From the NCBI GenBank assembly GCA_036376245.1, contig DASVAS010000028.1:62001-126000 (forward strand): a DNA stretch of 64,000 bases. Reading direction: 5' to 3'. Shown here piece after piece: positions 8,973 to 17,900 of the stretch (position 1 is the stretch's first letter; every line of letters begins with the position of its first letter). The stretch comes from DATARR01 sp036376245. Its GTDB lineage: Bacteria > Acidobacteriota > Thermoanaerobaculia > Multivoradales > UBA5704. The position numbers and the translations under genes are program-made. Under the pieces are notes generated by a model. That model did no database searches, had not been told where the DNA came from, and saw only the letters and a program-made list of their open reading frames with translations.

Positions 8973-10352
8973 TCACCTCAGAACTTCAAGAACCCGCCCC
9001 GGCGTCACCACCCGGTCCGCTGCCACTCCCTGAGCCGGCGTTTTGAGCCACAAGGCCTGGACGACCTCTTTCCCGGCGACGAAGGGCAGCCGTTCCGTCT
9101 TGGCTTCGAGCTCCGCGACGAGGCTTCTGGCGTCGCCCGGGGCCGCCCATTTCACCTCGCCGACCAGCACGCTGCCGCCGTCCAGGCTTTCGGCGACCAG
9201 ATCGATCTCGAGCGGCCGGCGGTCGAGCCCGGGCCCCCACCAGCGGCCGGCCGGTCCCCAGGCCCTGCCGCCGGGACGAAGCAGCGGCACGCTGGCCCGC
9301 GCCAGTTCCTCCCAGATTTCGCCGGTATGGTGCCCCAGACGTTGGCCGATCTCTTCCTCCACCGCGGCCGCCTGGCCGGCCCCGAGACGGGAGCGGTTCA
9401 CCTCGACGAAGCGGAACCAGAACCGCAGGAAGGGGTCCGAGATCTTGTAGAGGGTGCGCTTGCTGCTGCGCGGATCCTCCCCGAAGGGCGACTCGCGGAG
9501 GATGAGCTCCATGTCCAGCAGGCGCTGGAGCGGCCGGGACAACGCGGTCGCCGGTTTGCCCAACCGCGCCGCGATCTCGGACATGCGGTGGCAGCCCTGG
9601 CCGATCAGGCTGAGGATCGACGCCGCCTGGGTCGTGTCGCGCATGTCGTCGAGCAGCAGGCGCAGCGGCTCTTCGGTGAGGACGCCCAGCGGGCTGAGGA
9701 CGAGGGAACGGATCGCGGTCCGCAGATCGGGATGGTCCCGGGCCAACTCCCAGTAGCGCGGCGTACCGCCCCAGACCGCGAAGGCTTCCACGGCGCGTGC
9801 GGGATCGCGCAGATCCAGCGCGTCTCCGATCCAGCCGGCGGGGAGGGGGGAGATCTTGAGGATCTCGGTGGCGCGGCCGAAGAGAGGGGCCGTCCGGTCG
9901 AAGACGAGTCCCTGCATCATGCGCTGGGAGGAGCCGCTCAGGAGGAGATGGATGCCGCGTTCGGATTCGCGGTCCAGGCGCTTCTGCAACAGGCTTGGCA
10001 GCTCCGGGGCCACCGCGACCATGGCCGGGAGCTCATCCAGCGCCAATACGGTACCGGCCGGAGCCTCCCGCCACCAGCGATCGAGGAGAGATTCCCAGTC
10101 CGGGTAGGTGACCCGGTCGAAGCCGGGCAGCGCGCGGCCGATCTCGGTGGCCAGGCTGGCGAGCTGCAGGCTGCTCTCGCGGTCGTCGCCAACATAGTAG
10201 ACGGCCCGCGGGGGCGTCAGGATCTCCCGTAAAAGCCTGGATTTGCCGCACCGCCGGCGGCCATAGAGGACCCCGAGCGAGCCTTCGGTACGGTCGAGGA
10301 GGCGCCGCAGGCGGGCGGTTTCTTCGGTGCGGTCGAGGAAGGGGAGCTTCAT
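8973..10352 (-). CDS. AAA ATPase with C-terminal DUF234/nuclease-like domain
   Basis: A 459-residue protein of the archaeal-type ATPase_2/DUF234 family. The P-loop is GRRRCGKSRLL (about residues 31-41). Walker B is TVLALDELPAM, followed by a sensor region LLLSGSSQRMM. A winged-helix region ALSRPLQRLLDME precedes the C-terminal domain, where EIDLVAES and VGEVKW look like a restriction-endonuclease-fold core (D, then ExK). The cellular role of the family is not settled; mobile-element or defence links have been proposed. The gene has a 19-bp-arm palindrome directly upstream and stands alone, convergent with zwf. Confidence 0.8.
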   Translation of the reverse strand: MKLPFLDRTEETARLRRLLDRTEGSLGVLYGRRRCGKSRLLREILTPPRAVYYVGDDRESSLQLASLATEIGRALPGFDRVTYPDWESLLDRWWREAPAGTVLALDELPAMVAVAPELPSLLQKRLDRESERGIHLLLSGSSQRMMQGLVFDRTAPLFGRATEILKISPLPAGWIGDALDLRDPARAVEAFAVWGGTPRYWELARDHPDLRTAIRSLVLSPLGVLTEEPLRLLLDDMRDTTQAASILSLIGQGCHRMSEIAARLGKPATALSRPLQRLLDMELILRESPFGEDPRSSKRTLYKISDPFLRFWFRFVEVNRSRLGAGQAAAVEEEIGQRLGHHTGEIWEELARASVPLLRPGGRAWGPAGRWWGPGLDRRPLEIDLVAESLDGGSVLVGEVKWAAPGDARSLVAELEAKTERLPFVAGKEVVQALWLKTPAQGVAADRVVTPGRVLEVLR

Positions 10353-10371
10353 GCCGGTGAGGGACCTCGGG

Positions 10372-10422
10372 TGTCAGGATTATGCACCAGAAACATTATG
10401 TAGCTGGTGCATAATCCTGACA
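10372..10422. promoter_or_regulatory. 19-bp-arm perfect palindrome upstream of the ATPase gene
   Basis: TGTCAGGATTATGCACCAG (10372-10390) and its exact reverse complement CTGGTGCATAATCCTGACA (10404-10422) flank a 13-base spacer that itself contains ATTATG. The element is 20 bases upstream of the ATPase start and downstream of the aldo-keto reductase. It is AT-richer than its surroundings and holds TTATGCACC, resembling a -10 region. It may be an operator, a terminator for the upstream operon, or a recognition site for the encoded protein. Confidence 0.55.
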
Positions 10423-10433
10423 AGCCCGCCGGC

Positions 10434-11414
10434 CTACTGGTTCACGCTCGACATATCGGGATACCGCTGCCCGGCCGCCGCTCCCTTGGGGGCGACTTCG
10501 TCGATCCGCCGCAGGTCCTCTTCCGTCAGCTCGACGTCCAGGGCTCCCACGTTCTCCTCCAGATACTTGCGCCGCTTGGTGCCGGGGATGGGCACGATGT
10601 GATCCCCCTGGGCCAGCACCCAGGCGAGGGCCAACTGGGCCGGTGTGCACTTCTTGGCGGCGGCGATCTCCTCGATGCGGGTCACGAGGTCGAGGTTCTT
10701 CTGGAAGTTCTCGCCCTGGAAGCGGGGGGAGTTGCGGCGGTAGTCGTCCTCCGGCAGATCGTCGAAGCTGCGGAACTGGCCGGTGAGGAAGCCGCGGCCG
10801 AGGGGGCTGTAGGCCACGAAGCCCACGGCCAGCTCCCGGCAGGCGGTGAGGATGTCGTCCTCCGGGTCGCGGCTCCACAGCGAGTACTCGGTCTGCAAAG
10901 CCTCGATGGGATGGACGGCGCAGGCGCGGCGGAGGGTGTCGGGACCGGCTTCCGAGAGGCCGAGGAAGCGCACCTTTCCTTCTTCCACGAGGCGGGCCAT
11001 CTCCCCCACGGTGTCCTCGATGTGCGTGGCGGGATCCACCCGATGCTGGTAGTAGAGGTCGATGGTGTCGATCCCCAAGCGGCGCAGGCTGGCCTCGCAG
11101 GCGGAGCGGACGTACTCCGGCTTGCCGCTGATGCCCTGCCAGCCGCCGTCCTCTGTGCGCATGATGCCGAACTTGGTGGCGACCACCACGCGGTCGCGCC
11201 GGCCCTTGAGGAACCGGCCCAGCAGCTCCTCGTTGGTGAACGGGCCGTACATGTCCGCGGTGTCGAAGAACGTGATCCCCAGCTCGAGGGCCCGCTCCAG
11301 GGTGGCCATCGACTCGGAGTCGTCCCGTCCGGCGTAGAAGTCGGACATTCCCATGCAACCCAGGCCCATCGCCGAAACGGTGAGCCCGCCGCGTCCCAGT
11401 TGTCGTGTCTTCAT
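10434..11414 (-). CDS. aldo/keto reductase
   Basis: A 326-residue NADPH-dependent oxidoreductase with the TIM-barrel aldo/keto reductase pattern. It has VSAMGLGCMGMSDFYAG at the start, FFDTADMYGPFTNEELLG with catalytic Asp and Tyr, then VVVATKFG carrying the Lys, and YYQHRVDPATHIEDTVG with the His. IPIPGTKRRKYLEENVGAL is the C-terminal cofactor site. The closest general type is YajO/PhdK-like or plant auxin-induced-like reductases. The start overlaps the stop of the M28 peptidase gene by ATGA, so the two form an operon on the minus strand. The substrate is unknown. Confidence 0.92.
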   Translation of the reverse strand: MKTRQLGRGGLTVSAMGLGCMGMSDFYAGRDDSESMATLERALELGITFFDTADMYGPFTNEELLGRFLKGRRDRVVVATKFGIMRTEDGGWQGISGKPEYVRSACEASLRRLGIDTIDLYYQHRVDPATHIEDTVGEMARLVEEGKVRFLGLSEAGPDTLRRACAVHPIEALQTEYSLWSRDPEDDILTACRELAVGFVAYSPLGRGFLTGQFRSFDDLPEDDYRRNSPRFQGENFQKNLDLVTRIEEIAAAKKCTPAQLALAWVLAQGDHIVPIPGTKRRKYLEENVGALDVELTEEDLRRIDEVAPKGAAAGQRYPDMSSVNQ

Positions 11415-13045
11415 GGTGCGGTCTCCTTCTTGTCCTTGCTGTCCTTCTTGGCCGGCGGCGCCTGCGGCAGCGGCTTGCGCGGCAGGGGCTCCGGGCGCAT
11501 GGCCGCGTTGTAGAGGAAGGCGGCCATGATCGTCGACGCCTGCTTCATGTCCTTCGGCTGAAGGTGGTCGTAGGTGTCCAGGTTCGTGTGGTGCGTGCGG
11601 GAGAAGTAGTCCAGGTCGTCCTGGATGAACTGGAACCCGGGGAGGCCCACCCGGTCCAGCGACACGTGGTCGGTGCCGCCCGTGGCGCGCAGGGTGACCG
11701 TGGTGGCTCCGAGGTCGTGGAAGGGCTCGAGCCAGGCTTCGAAGATCGGCTTCACGGCGGCGTTGGTCTCCGCGTAGATGCCGCGCACCATGCCGCTGCC
11801 GTTGTCGAGGTTGAAGTAGGCGGCGAGCTTGCCGTGCTCGGGCTTGAGCTGGAGCGGCCAGGTCTCCTCGCGGAAGCGCTCCGGCAGCGCCTTCTGCTCG
11901 GGATCGGTGGTCTCCGGCCGGGTGGCGAAGTGCTGCTTCGCGTAGGCGACGGAGCCGAGGAGGCCCTGCTCCTCGCCGGTCCAGAGGACGAACCGGATGG
12001 TGCGCCGGGGCTTGACGCCCAGAGCCTTGAGGATGCGCGCCGCCTCCATCACCACGGCGCTGCCGGCGGCGTTGTCCGTGGCGCCGGTCCCTCCATGCCA
12101 GGAGTCGAGGTGGGCACCGGCCATGACGATCTCGTCCTTCTTGTCCGTGCCGGGGATCTCCGCCACCACGTTGTAGGACTTGAGGTCGTCGTCATGGAAG
12201 CGGGCGGCGACGTCGACTTCCATCTCCACGGTCTTGCCGTTGTCCAGCAGGCGGAGGATCTGGTTGTAGTGCTCGGCGGCCATCACCAGGGCCGGGACGC
12301 CCACGCTTTCCCCCGGCTCCCAGGAGCCGCCGCCCGACACGCGAACGATCCCGTTGATGCGCCCGCTCGTCTCCACGGTCGCGAGGATCTTCTCCTGCTC
12401 CAGGAACTGGTTGAAAGCCTTGCGGAACTTCCAGCGCTTCAACGCGCCCGCCCGCCAGTTGCCCTCCTCCGAATCCGCGTCGAACTCGAATTCGGACATC
12501 TTCTCGAGGTCCTCCCGGGAATTGCGCTCGTACTGCGCGTCCGCCAACTTGTCGAACTCCGCGGCCTTGTCCAGGAGGAGAATCTTGCCCCCCAGTTTGC
12601 CACGCTGCTTCTCCAGGTCCTCTTCGGAGGAGATCTCGACCTGGACCACCTGGCCGCGGATCGGGCCGTTGGTGCCCGGCGTCCAGGCCTTGGGCAAGGC
12701 GAGCAGCGGGAACGCCCGGGGCGAGGTCATGCGCACCTCGCAGGCGGTGAACGACCAGCCGCGGCCGAACTGGAAGCCTTCCAGGTGGGCGTTGGCGAGG
12801 CCCCAGTCCGCGAACTGGCTCCGGGTCCATTCGGTCGCTTCCTTGAGCTGCGGCGAGGCGGTGAGGCGGGGGCCGATGACGTCGGTCAGGTGGAACAGGT
12901 GGTCCATGACCTGGGACCGGTTGAGCCCCTCGTCGCGGATGCGGGACATCATGCCGAGGTCCACCGTCTCGGTGGACGCGGGAAGGGGCAGGACCAGCAG
13001 AAGGATCAGGGCGAAGACGGAAATACGCGGCATAGGTTTCCCCAT
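11411..13045 (-). CDS. secreted M28-family zinc metallopeptidase
   Basis: About 540 residues, exported (signal peptide ISVFALILLLVLPLPAS). The catalytic domain is in the second half. Zinc ligands and active-site residues are visible in GAHLDSWHGGTGATDNAAG, WTGEEQGLLG, FNLDNGSGM and SRTHHTNLDTYDHL. A PA-like insert precedes it. The enzyme is likely an aminopeptidase or carboxypeptidase acting on peptides outside the cytoplasm. Starts at 13045 or 13033 are both possible. The second gives the cleaner signal peptide. It is coupled to the aldo-keto reductase and is divergent from the S9 peptidase gene, suggesting a peptide-use locus. Confidence 0.92.
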   Translation of the reverse strand: MGKPMPRISVFALILLLVLPLPASTETVDLGMMSRIRDEGLNRSQVMDHLFHLTDVIGPRLTASPQLKEATEWTRSQFADWGLANAHLEGFQFGRGWSFTACEVRMTSPRAFPLLALPKAWTPGTNGPIRGQVVQVEISSEEDLEKQRGKLGGKILLLDKAAEFDKLADAQYERNSREDLEKMSEFEFDADSEEGNWRAGALKRWKFRKAFNQFLEQEKILATVETSGRINGIVRVSGGGSWEPGESVGVPALVMAAEHYNQILRLLDNGKTVEMEVDVAARFHDDDLKSYNVVAEIPGTDKKDEIVMAGAHLDSWHGGTGATDNAAGSAVVMEAARILKALGVKPRRTIRFVLWTGEEQGLLGSVAYAKQHFATRPETTDPEQKALPERFREETWPLQLKPEHGKLAAYFNLDNGSGMVRGIYAETNAAVKPIFEAWLEPFHDLGATTVTLRATGGTDHVSLDRVGLPGFQFIQDDLDYFSRTHHTNLDTYDHLQPKDMKQASTIMAAFLYNAAMRPEPLPRKPLPQAPPAKKDSKDKKETAP

Positions 13046-13130
13046 TCTTGAAAAGACCGGACGGCGGGCAGTCTACCCGAATCCTCTCCTGCTAGGATTT
13101 CCTCCTCCGGACCACTGACGAGGTGCCTTG

Positions 13131-15167
13131 ATGAACCGACGATCCATCGCCCTGGCCGGCTTCGCCCTGGCCGTTCTCCTGGCCTCGCCGCTCGCCGCGG
13201 ATGGGCCCCGTCCTCTGAAGGTGGACGACATCTTCTCGCTCAAGACGGTCGGCGATCCCCGGCTCAGTCCGGACGGCCGCTGGGTGGCCTACACCGTCCG
13301 CTCCCTCGATCCCAAGGCGGATTCCGCCAACACCGACGTCTACATGGTTCCCTTCGAGGGAGGCGCGGCCCTGCAGGTCACCTCCAGCCCCAAGCCGGAG
13401 ACCCGCCCGCGCTTCAGCCCGGACGGCCGGTATCTCGCCTTCCTCTCCGGGCGCGACGGCAAGAAGACCCAGGTCTGGCTCCTCGACCGGCGCGGCGGCG
13501 AAGCCGTGAAGCTGACCGACTACAAGGCGGACGTCTCCGACCTCGCCTGGTCGCCGGACGGCAAGCGCCTGGCGCTGGTGGTGGGGGATGTCGATCCCGA
13601 CGATGAGGACGAGGAGAAACAGGGCGGGGAGGCCTCCGGGGCGTCCAAGACCCCCAAGCCGATCGTCATCCGCCGCCTCCAGTTCAAGCGCGACGGCGAG
13701 GGCTACCTGCGGGACCTCCGGCAGCACATCTACGTCTTCGACGTCGAGTCGAAGAAGAGCGTCCAGGTCACCTCCGGCCCCTATGACGACTCCGATCCGG
13801 CCTGGTCCCCCGACGGTCGCTGGATCGCCTTCGCCAGCAACCGGACGCCGGACCCGGACGCCAACGACAACAGCGACATCTTCGTCGTCGAGGCCAAGGA
13901 GAAGCAGAGCCCGAAGGCCCTCACCACGTGGGAGGGCAACGACGGGAACCCGGCTTTCAGCCCGGACGGCCAGTGGATCGTCTACCTGGCGGGCGGCGAT
14001 CCCAAGGACGTCTGGTACGACACCAATGCCGTCGCCGTGGTGCCGGTCCAGGGCGGCGCGCCCCGGCTGCTGACCAGGACGCTCGACCGCAACGCCGGGA
14101 ATCCGCGTTTCTCGCCGGACGGCCAGTCGGTCTTCTTCGTTCTGGAGGACGGCGGCAACGAGCACCTCGCCCGCGTCCCGGTCTCCGGCGGGCCGGTGGA
14201 GCGGGTGGTCTCCGGCGAGCGGTCGATCCAGACGTACGACGTGGGGCGGCAGGGGGAGGTCGTGGTGCTGGAGAGCACGCCGCAGCGGCCGTTCGAGGTC
14301 TCGGCCGTGGACGGCGGCTCCCTGCGCCGCCTGAGCGGGGCCAACGACGACTTCCTGAAGGGCATCCGTCTCGGCGAGGTGCGGCGCTTCCAGGCCACCA
14401 GCCCGGACGGCACCAAGGTCGACGCCTTCCTGACCCTGCCGCCCGACGCGCCGGCGGGAAAGCGGCTGCCCACGATTCTGCGCATCCACGGCGGTCCGGT
14501 GGCCCAGTTCAACACCTCGTTCAACCTCGAGTGGCAGGTCCTGGCCGCCCACGGCTACGCGGTGATCGGGGCGAACCCGCGGGGCTCTTCGGGCTACGGC
14601 CGCGAGTTCAGCCGGGCCATCTGGGCCGATTGGGGGAACAAGGATTTCCAGGACGTGATGGCCGCCGTGGACGCCGCCGTCGCGATGGGCGCGGCCGATC
14701 CGGACCGTCTGGGAGTGGGGGGATGGAGCTATGGCGGCATCCTGACCAACTACGTCATCACCAAGACCGGCCGCTTCAAGGCCGCGACCTCGGGGGCGAG
14801 CGAGGTCCTCTACCTCTCCAACTACGGAACGGACCACTACCAGAAAGAGTGGGAGGGCGAGTTGGGGCTGCCGTGGGAGAAGACCGATCAGTGGATCAAG
14901 ATCTCCCCCTTCTTCCAGGTGGCCAAGGTCACCACGCCGACCCTGATCCTCTGCGGCGAGGAGGACGTCAACGTGCCGCTCCTCAACTCCGAGCAGCTCT
15001 ACCAGGCCCTGCGCCGCCTCGGCCGGGAGACGGAGCTGGTGATCTACCCGGGCCAGAGCCACGGCATCACCAGGCCGACCTACCAGAAGGACCGGTTCGA
15101 GCGGTATCTGGCGTGGTATGACAAGTACTTGAAAGGGGCCGTCAAGGCGGAGGCGAAGGCGCCGTAG
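13131..15167 (+). CDS. secreted S9-family prolyl oligopeptidase-type peptidase
   Basis: A 678-residue exported peptidase of the dipeptidyl/acylaminoacyl-peptidase group. The signal peptide is IALAGFALAVLLASPLAA. Residues 30-400 form a beta-propeller with repeated FSPDGR or WSPDGR blades. The C-terminal alpha/beta hydrolase has LRIHGGPVAQF, the nucleophile elbow GGWSYGG, Asp in ILCGEEDVNVPL and His in YPGQSHGI. An acidic insert (DPDDEDEEKQ) interrupts one blade. ATG 13131 is used rather than the TTG before it. It shares an 85-base divergent intergenic region with the M28 peptidase and probably works with it in peptide degradation. Confidence 0.95.
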   Translation: MNRRSIALAGFALAVLLASPLAADGPRPLKVDDIFSLKTVGDPRLSPDGRWVAYTVRSLDPKADSANTDVYMVPFEGGAALQVTSSPKPETRPRFSPDGRYLAFLSGRDGKKTQVWLLDRRGGEAVKLTDYKADVSDLAWSPDGKRLALVVGDVDPDDEDEEKQGGEASGASKTPKPIVIRRLQFKRDGEGYLRDLRQHIYVFDVESKKSVQVTSGPYDDSDPAWSPDGRWIAFASNRTPDPDANDNSDIFVVEAKEKQSPKALTTWEGNDGNPAFSPDGQWIVYLAGGDPKDVWYDTNAVAVVPVQGGAPRLLTRTLDRNAGNPRFSPDGQSVFFVLEDGGNEHLARVPVSGGPVERVVSGERSIQTYDVGRQGEVVVLESTPQRPFEVSAVDGGSLRRLSGANDDFLKGIRLGEVRRFQATSPDGTKVDAFLTLPPDAPAGKRLPTILRIHGGPVAQFNTSFNLEWQVLAAHGYAVIGANPRGSSGYGREFSRAIWADWGNKDFQDVMAAVDAAVAMGAADPDRLGVGGWSYGGILTNYVITKTGRFKAATSGASEVLYLSNYGTDHYQKEWEGELGLPWEKTDQWIKISPFFQVAKVTTPTLILCGEEDVNVPLLNSEQLYQALRRLGRETELVIYPGQSHGITRPTYQKDRFERYLAWYDKYLKGAVKAEAKAP

Positions 15168-15254
15168 GAGCCCCCGGAATTGCTCACGCAGGCCCGGCGG
15201 TTCTGAAAACTGCCGATCTCCTCGCGACCGATTCGTGAGAGAGTTCCCCTGACG

Positions 15255-16070
15255 ATGTACAACCAGTTCTACGGCTTCCGCGAATCGCCGTTCAACATCA
15301 CCCCCGATCCGCGGTTCCTGTTCTTCAGTGACCGCCACCGGGAGGCGTACAACCACATCCTGTTCGGCATCCGGGAACGCAAGGGGTTCATCCAGGTCAC
15401 CGGCGAGGTCGGCGCGGGCAAGACCACCCTCTGCCGGGCACTCCTGGACGAGCTGGGTCCCAACTACGTCACGGCCCTGATCCTCAACCCCTATCTGAAA
15501 AACCCCACCCAGCTCCTGCGGGCCATCCTGGCCGAGCTCGGGCTCCAGCCTGGCAAGGCCGACCTCGTGACCTGCCTGGAGATGCTCAACCGGTTCCTCC
15601 TGGAGCAGCTCGAGAAGGGTAACGACGTGGTGCTCCTGATCGACGAGGCCCAGGACCTCGACTCCGAGATGCTGGAGCAGGTCCGGCTCCTCTCCAATCT
15701 GGAGACCGATCAGCGCAAGCTCCTCCAGATCGTCCTCATCGGCCAGCCGGAGCTCCGGGAGAAGCTGAACGACCGCAGCCTGCGGCAGCTCCGCCAGCGG
15801 ATCACCGTGCGGTATCACCTGACGCCGCTGTCGCGCCCGGAGGTGGAGCATTACATCCGGCACCGTCTGCAGATCGCCGGCGGCAACGGGCGGCCGGCCT
15901 TCACTCCGTGGGCGATCCGCTCGATCTTCCGGTACTCGGGCGGCGTGCCGCGGCTCGTCAACGCGGTCTGCGACAAGGCGCTGCTGGCCGGGTTCGTGGA
16001 CGGGTCGGACTTGCTGACCTGGCGGCAGATCCGGCGGGCGATCCGCGAGCTGGAGGGGGACGTTTCATGA
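15255..16070 (+). CDS. GspA/ExeA-type AAA ATPase
   Basis: A 271-residue ATPase of the ExeA/GspA family. It begins with the family hallmark YGFRESPFNITPDPRFLF. Walker A is GEVGAGKTTLCRA and Walker B is VVLLIDEAQDLD. Sensor motif IVLIGQPELREKL follows, then the arginine-finger region LRQRITVRYHLTPL. In ExeAB systems this protein works with GspB to insert the secretin of the type II pathway through peptidoglycan. No peptidoglycan-binding domain follows the ATPase, so this is a short version. It overlaps the GspB-like gene by ATGA. Confidence 0.9.
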   Translation: MYNQFYGFRESPFNITPDPRFLFFSDRHREAYNHILFGIRERKGFIQVTGEVGAGKTTLCRALLDELGPNYVTALILNPYLKNPTQLLRAILAELGLQPGKADLVTCLEMLNRFLLEQLEKGNDVVLLIDEAQDLDSEMLEQVRLLSNLETDQRKLLQIVLIGQPELREKLNDRSLRQLRQRITVRYHLTPLSRPEVEHYIRHRLQIAGGNGRPAFTPWAIRSIFRYSGGVPRLVNAVCDKALLAGFVDGSDLLTWRQIRRAIRELEGDVS

Positions 16071-16831
16071 GCCTGATCAGCGAAGCCTTGAAGAAGGCCC
16101 GGCAGGAGGCCGCACGCCAGGACGCCGCAAGACAGAGCTTGCCCTACGCGGTAGGGGCGACGGAGACGCAGTCTCCGCGGAACACCCTCCTGATGGGCCT
16201 GGCGGGCCTGGGAGCGGGATGCCTCCTCGCCGGCGCCCTGTTCGCCATGGCCTATTTCGGAGGCTGGGGACCGTTCGCCAAGCCCCAGGCGGCTCCCGCG
16301 CCTCGGGTGGCGCAGGTTCCGCCACCGCCCGCCGCCGTTCCTTCGGCCCCTGTCCAGATAGAGCCCGCTCCGGTCGAGGTCCAGGAAGAGGAACAGGTGC
16401 CCGCCGCCTCTACGCCTCCGGCCCCGGTGACGGCTCCTCCCCCTCAAGTTACGCCGGAAGCTCAACCCTCCATCGAGATCCGGCCTGCGACGCCGGAGCC
16501 CCAGCCCGAGCCCGTGCCGGTTGCGCCGCCACCCGCGCCTGTCGAGGAGGAGCGTCCGGCCGCTCCAGCCCCCGCTCCCGATCCCGCTCCGGCGGCTCCC
16601 GCGGGGGGCCTGGTGGAGGGGCGGACCTACACCGGGGAAGTCCCCGTTCCCGGAGGCGGCGTGGTCCGGCTGAACGGCATCGCCTTCTCCCAGGAGCGCC
16701 CGGTCGTGGTGCTCGACGGCCGCGTCATGGGAACGGGCGAGGTCGTCCAGGGTTTCACAGTGGTCGAGATCGAGGCCGGCCGCGTGAAGCTCCAGGGTCA
16801 CGGCGCGACCGTGTACGTCTCCCCGAAGTAA
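16067..16831 (+). CDS. GspB-like type II secretion assembly protein
   Basis: 254 residues with the GspB/ExeB layout. A short cytoplasmic start, MSLISEALKKARQEA, is the family hallmark. A single transmembrane segment lies at about 45-67 (LLMGLAGLGAGCLLAGALF). A Pro/Ala/Glu-rich periplasmic linker spans about 70-185, and a small C-terminal beta domain about 190-254 (LNGIAFSQERPVVVLDGRVM, VEIEAGRVKLQGHGATVYV). It pairs with the upstream ATPase, with which it overlaps by four bases. Secretin and other Gsp genes are elsewhere. Confidence 0.88.
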   Translation: MSLISEALKKARQEAARQDAARQSLPYAVGATETQSPRNTLLMGLAGLGAGCLLAGALFAMAYFGGWGPFAKPQAAPAPRVAQVPPPPAAVPSAPVQIEPAPVEVQEEEQVPAASTPPAPVTAPPPQVTPEAQPSIEIRPATPEPQPEPVPVAPPPAPVEEERPAAPAPAPDPAPAAPAGGLVEGRTYTGEVPVPGGGVVRLNGIAFSQERPVVVLDGRVMGTGEVVQGFTVVEIEAGRVKLQGHGATVYVSPK

Positions 16832-16868
16832 GGGACCTGGCAGGGGATGAGCATAGACTAGCCCTGCC

Positions 16869-17888
16869 ATGGAAGACGATCTGCAATCCCTGGGCGAGGC
16901 CACGCTCGAAAAGGTCCGGCGGGACGTCCAGGTCTTCGGCTGGCATCTGCTGCTGGTCACCGGGGGTGTGGGCGAGCCGGCCTTCCTCTTCACCATCGGT
17001 CTGTGGGAGAGCTTCCGGCATCCGGAGATCATCCTGTTCGTCCCCTCCAACGATCCCCAGGACATGGCGGGGAACCTCCAGGCCGTGGTGAACAGGATCC
17101 AGCAGGGGGAGAGCTTCCAGAACGGACAGGACAAAGAGGGGCTCTTCGGCCACTTCCCGGGAGCGTTCCGGCCGGTCGCCAAGCTCTGGTACCCCCTCTT
17201 TCTCGGGACGGCCATGGCCTATTACGGCGGCGACGGCTTCCCTGCGCTGCAGCTTTTCTGGCCGGACCCGGAGAGCCGCTTCCCCTGGGAAGAAGGCTTC
17301 GCTTCGGGGCTCATGCCGTTCCAGCCTCTGCTCCACCAGACCGTCCTGAACCTCGCCAACCTGCCGGACCGGCTGGTGGAGGAGCTGGAGGACTCCGGGA
17401 GCGTCCAGAACGTCACCTTCGTCGCCGAGGACCTCTTCCTCGACCTGGATCAGGAGACGCAGGAGAGCTTCCTGGACGAGTGGCGATGGCTGGTGGGGCC
17501 GGGCGCCGAGGTCTTCCTGGTGACGGTCTTCGGAGACGTCTTCTTCAAGACCCCCGACGGCCGGGTCTGTTGGCTGGACACCGGCTGGGCCAGCTACGTG
17601 GAAGTCGCCGACAGCGAGGACGAATGGGTGGACCAGGTCGAGGAGCGCGGCCACGAGTGGTTCCACGCCAAGATCCGTCTCGACCTCCTGCTGCGGGACA
17701 ACCACCTGGAGGAAGGCCAGGCCTACGGCTGGCTCCAGCCGCCGATGCTGGGAGGGGAGGAGACGGCGGAGAACATCGAGCGGGTGGACGCAGCCGAGTA
17801 CATCGCCAAGCTGGGGAAGCTCGGCAGGACGATCCAGCAGCTCACTCCGGAGCCGGGGGACGACGAGGTCGGCTCCGACGTCTTCTAA
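16869..17888 (+). CDS. DUF4262 / DUF1851-like two-domain protein
   Basis: 339 residues, soluble and acidic. The N-terminal part (about 15-160) has the DUF4262 pattern: FGWHLLLVTGGVGEPAFLFT, then HPEIILFVPSNDPQDMAGNL. The region from about 195 to 265, with GDVFFKTPDGRVCWLDTGWA and SYVEVA, resembles DUF1851, a Tdi1/SMI1-KNR4-type immunity fold. Both families occur as immunity proteins in polymorphic toxin loci or as solitary cytoplasmic proteins. No toxin gene is next to it. The following gene is a flavoprotein 12 bases downstream. Function unknown. Confidence 0.65.
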   Translation: MEDDLQSLGEATLEKVRRDVQVFGWHLLLVTGGVGEPAFLFTIGLWESFRHPEIILFVPSNDPQDMAGNLQAVVNRIQQGESFQNGQDKEGLFGHFPGAFRPVAKLWYPLFLGTAMAYYGGDGFPALQLFWPDPESRFPWEEGFASGLMPFQPLLHQTVLNLANLPDRLVEELEDSGSVQNVTFVAEDLFLDLDQETQESFLDEWRWLVGPGAEVFLVTVFGDVFFKTPDGRVCWLDTGWASYVEVADSEDEWVDQVEERGHEWFHAKIRLDLLLRDNHLEEGQAYGWLQPPMLGGEETAENIERVDAAEYIAKLGKLGRTIQQLTPEPGDDEVGSDVF

Positions 17889-17900
17889 AATCATCCCCCC

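Noticed and set aside
13092..15863. Minus-strand frame of 923 codons opposite the S9 peptidase
   Set aside because: Composition is typical of an antisense GC-rich frame; the plus strand carries complete S9 and GspA motifs.
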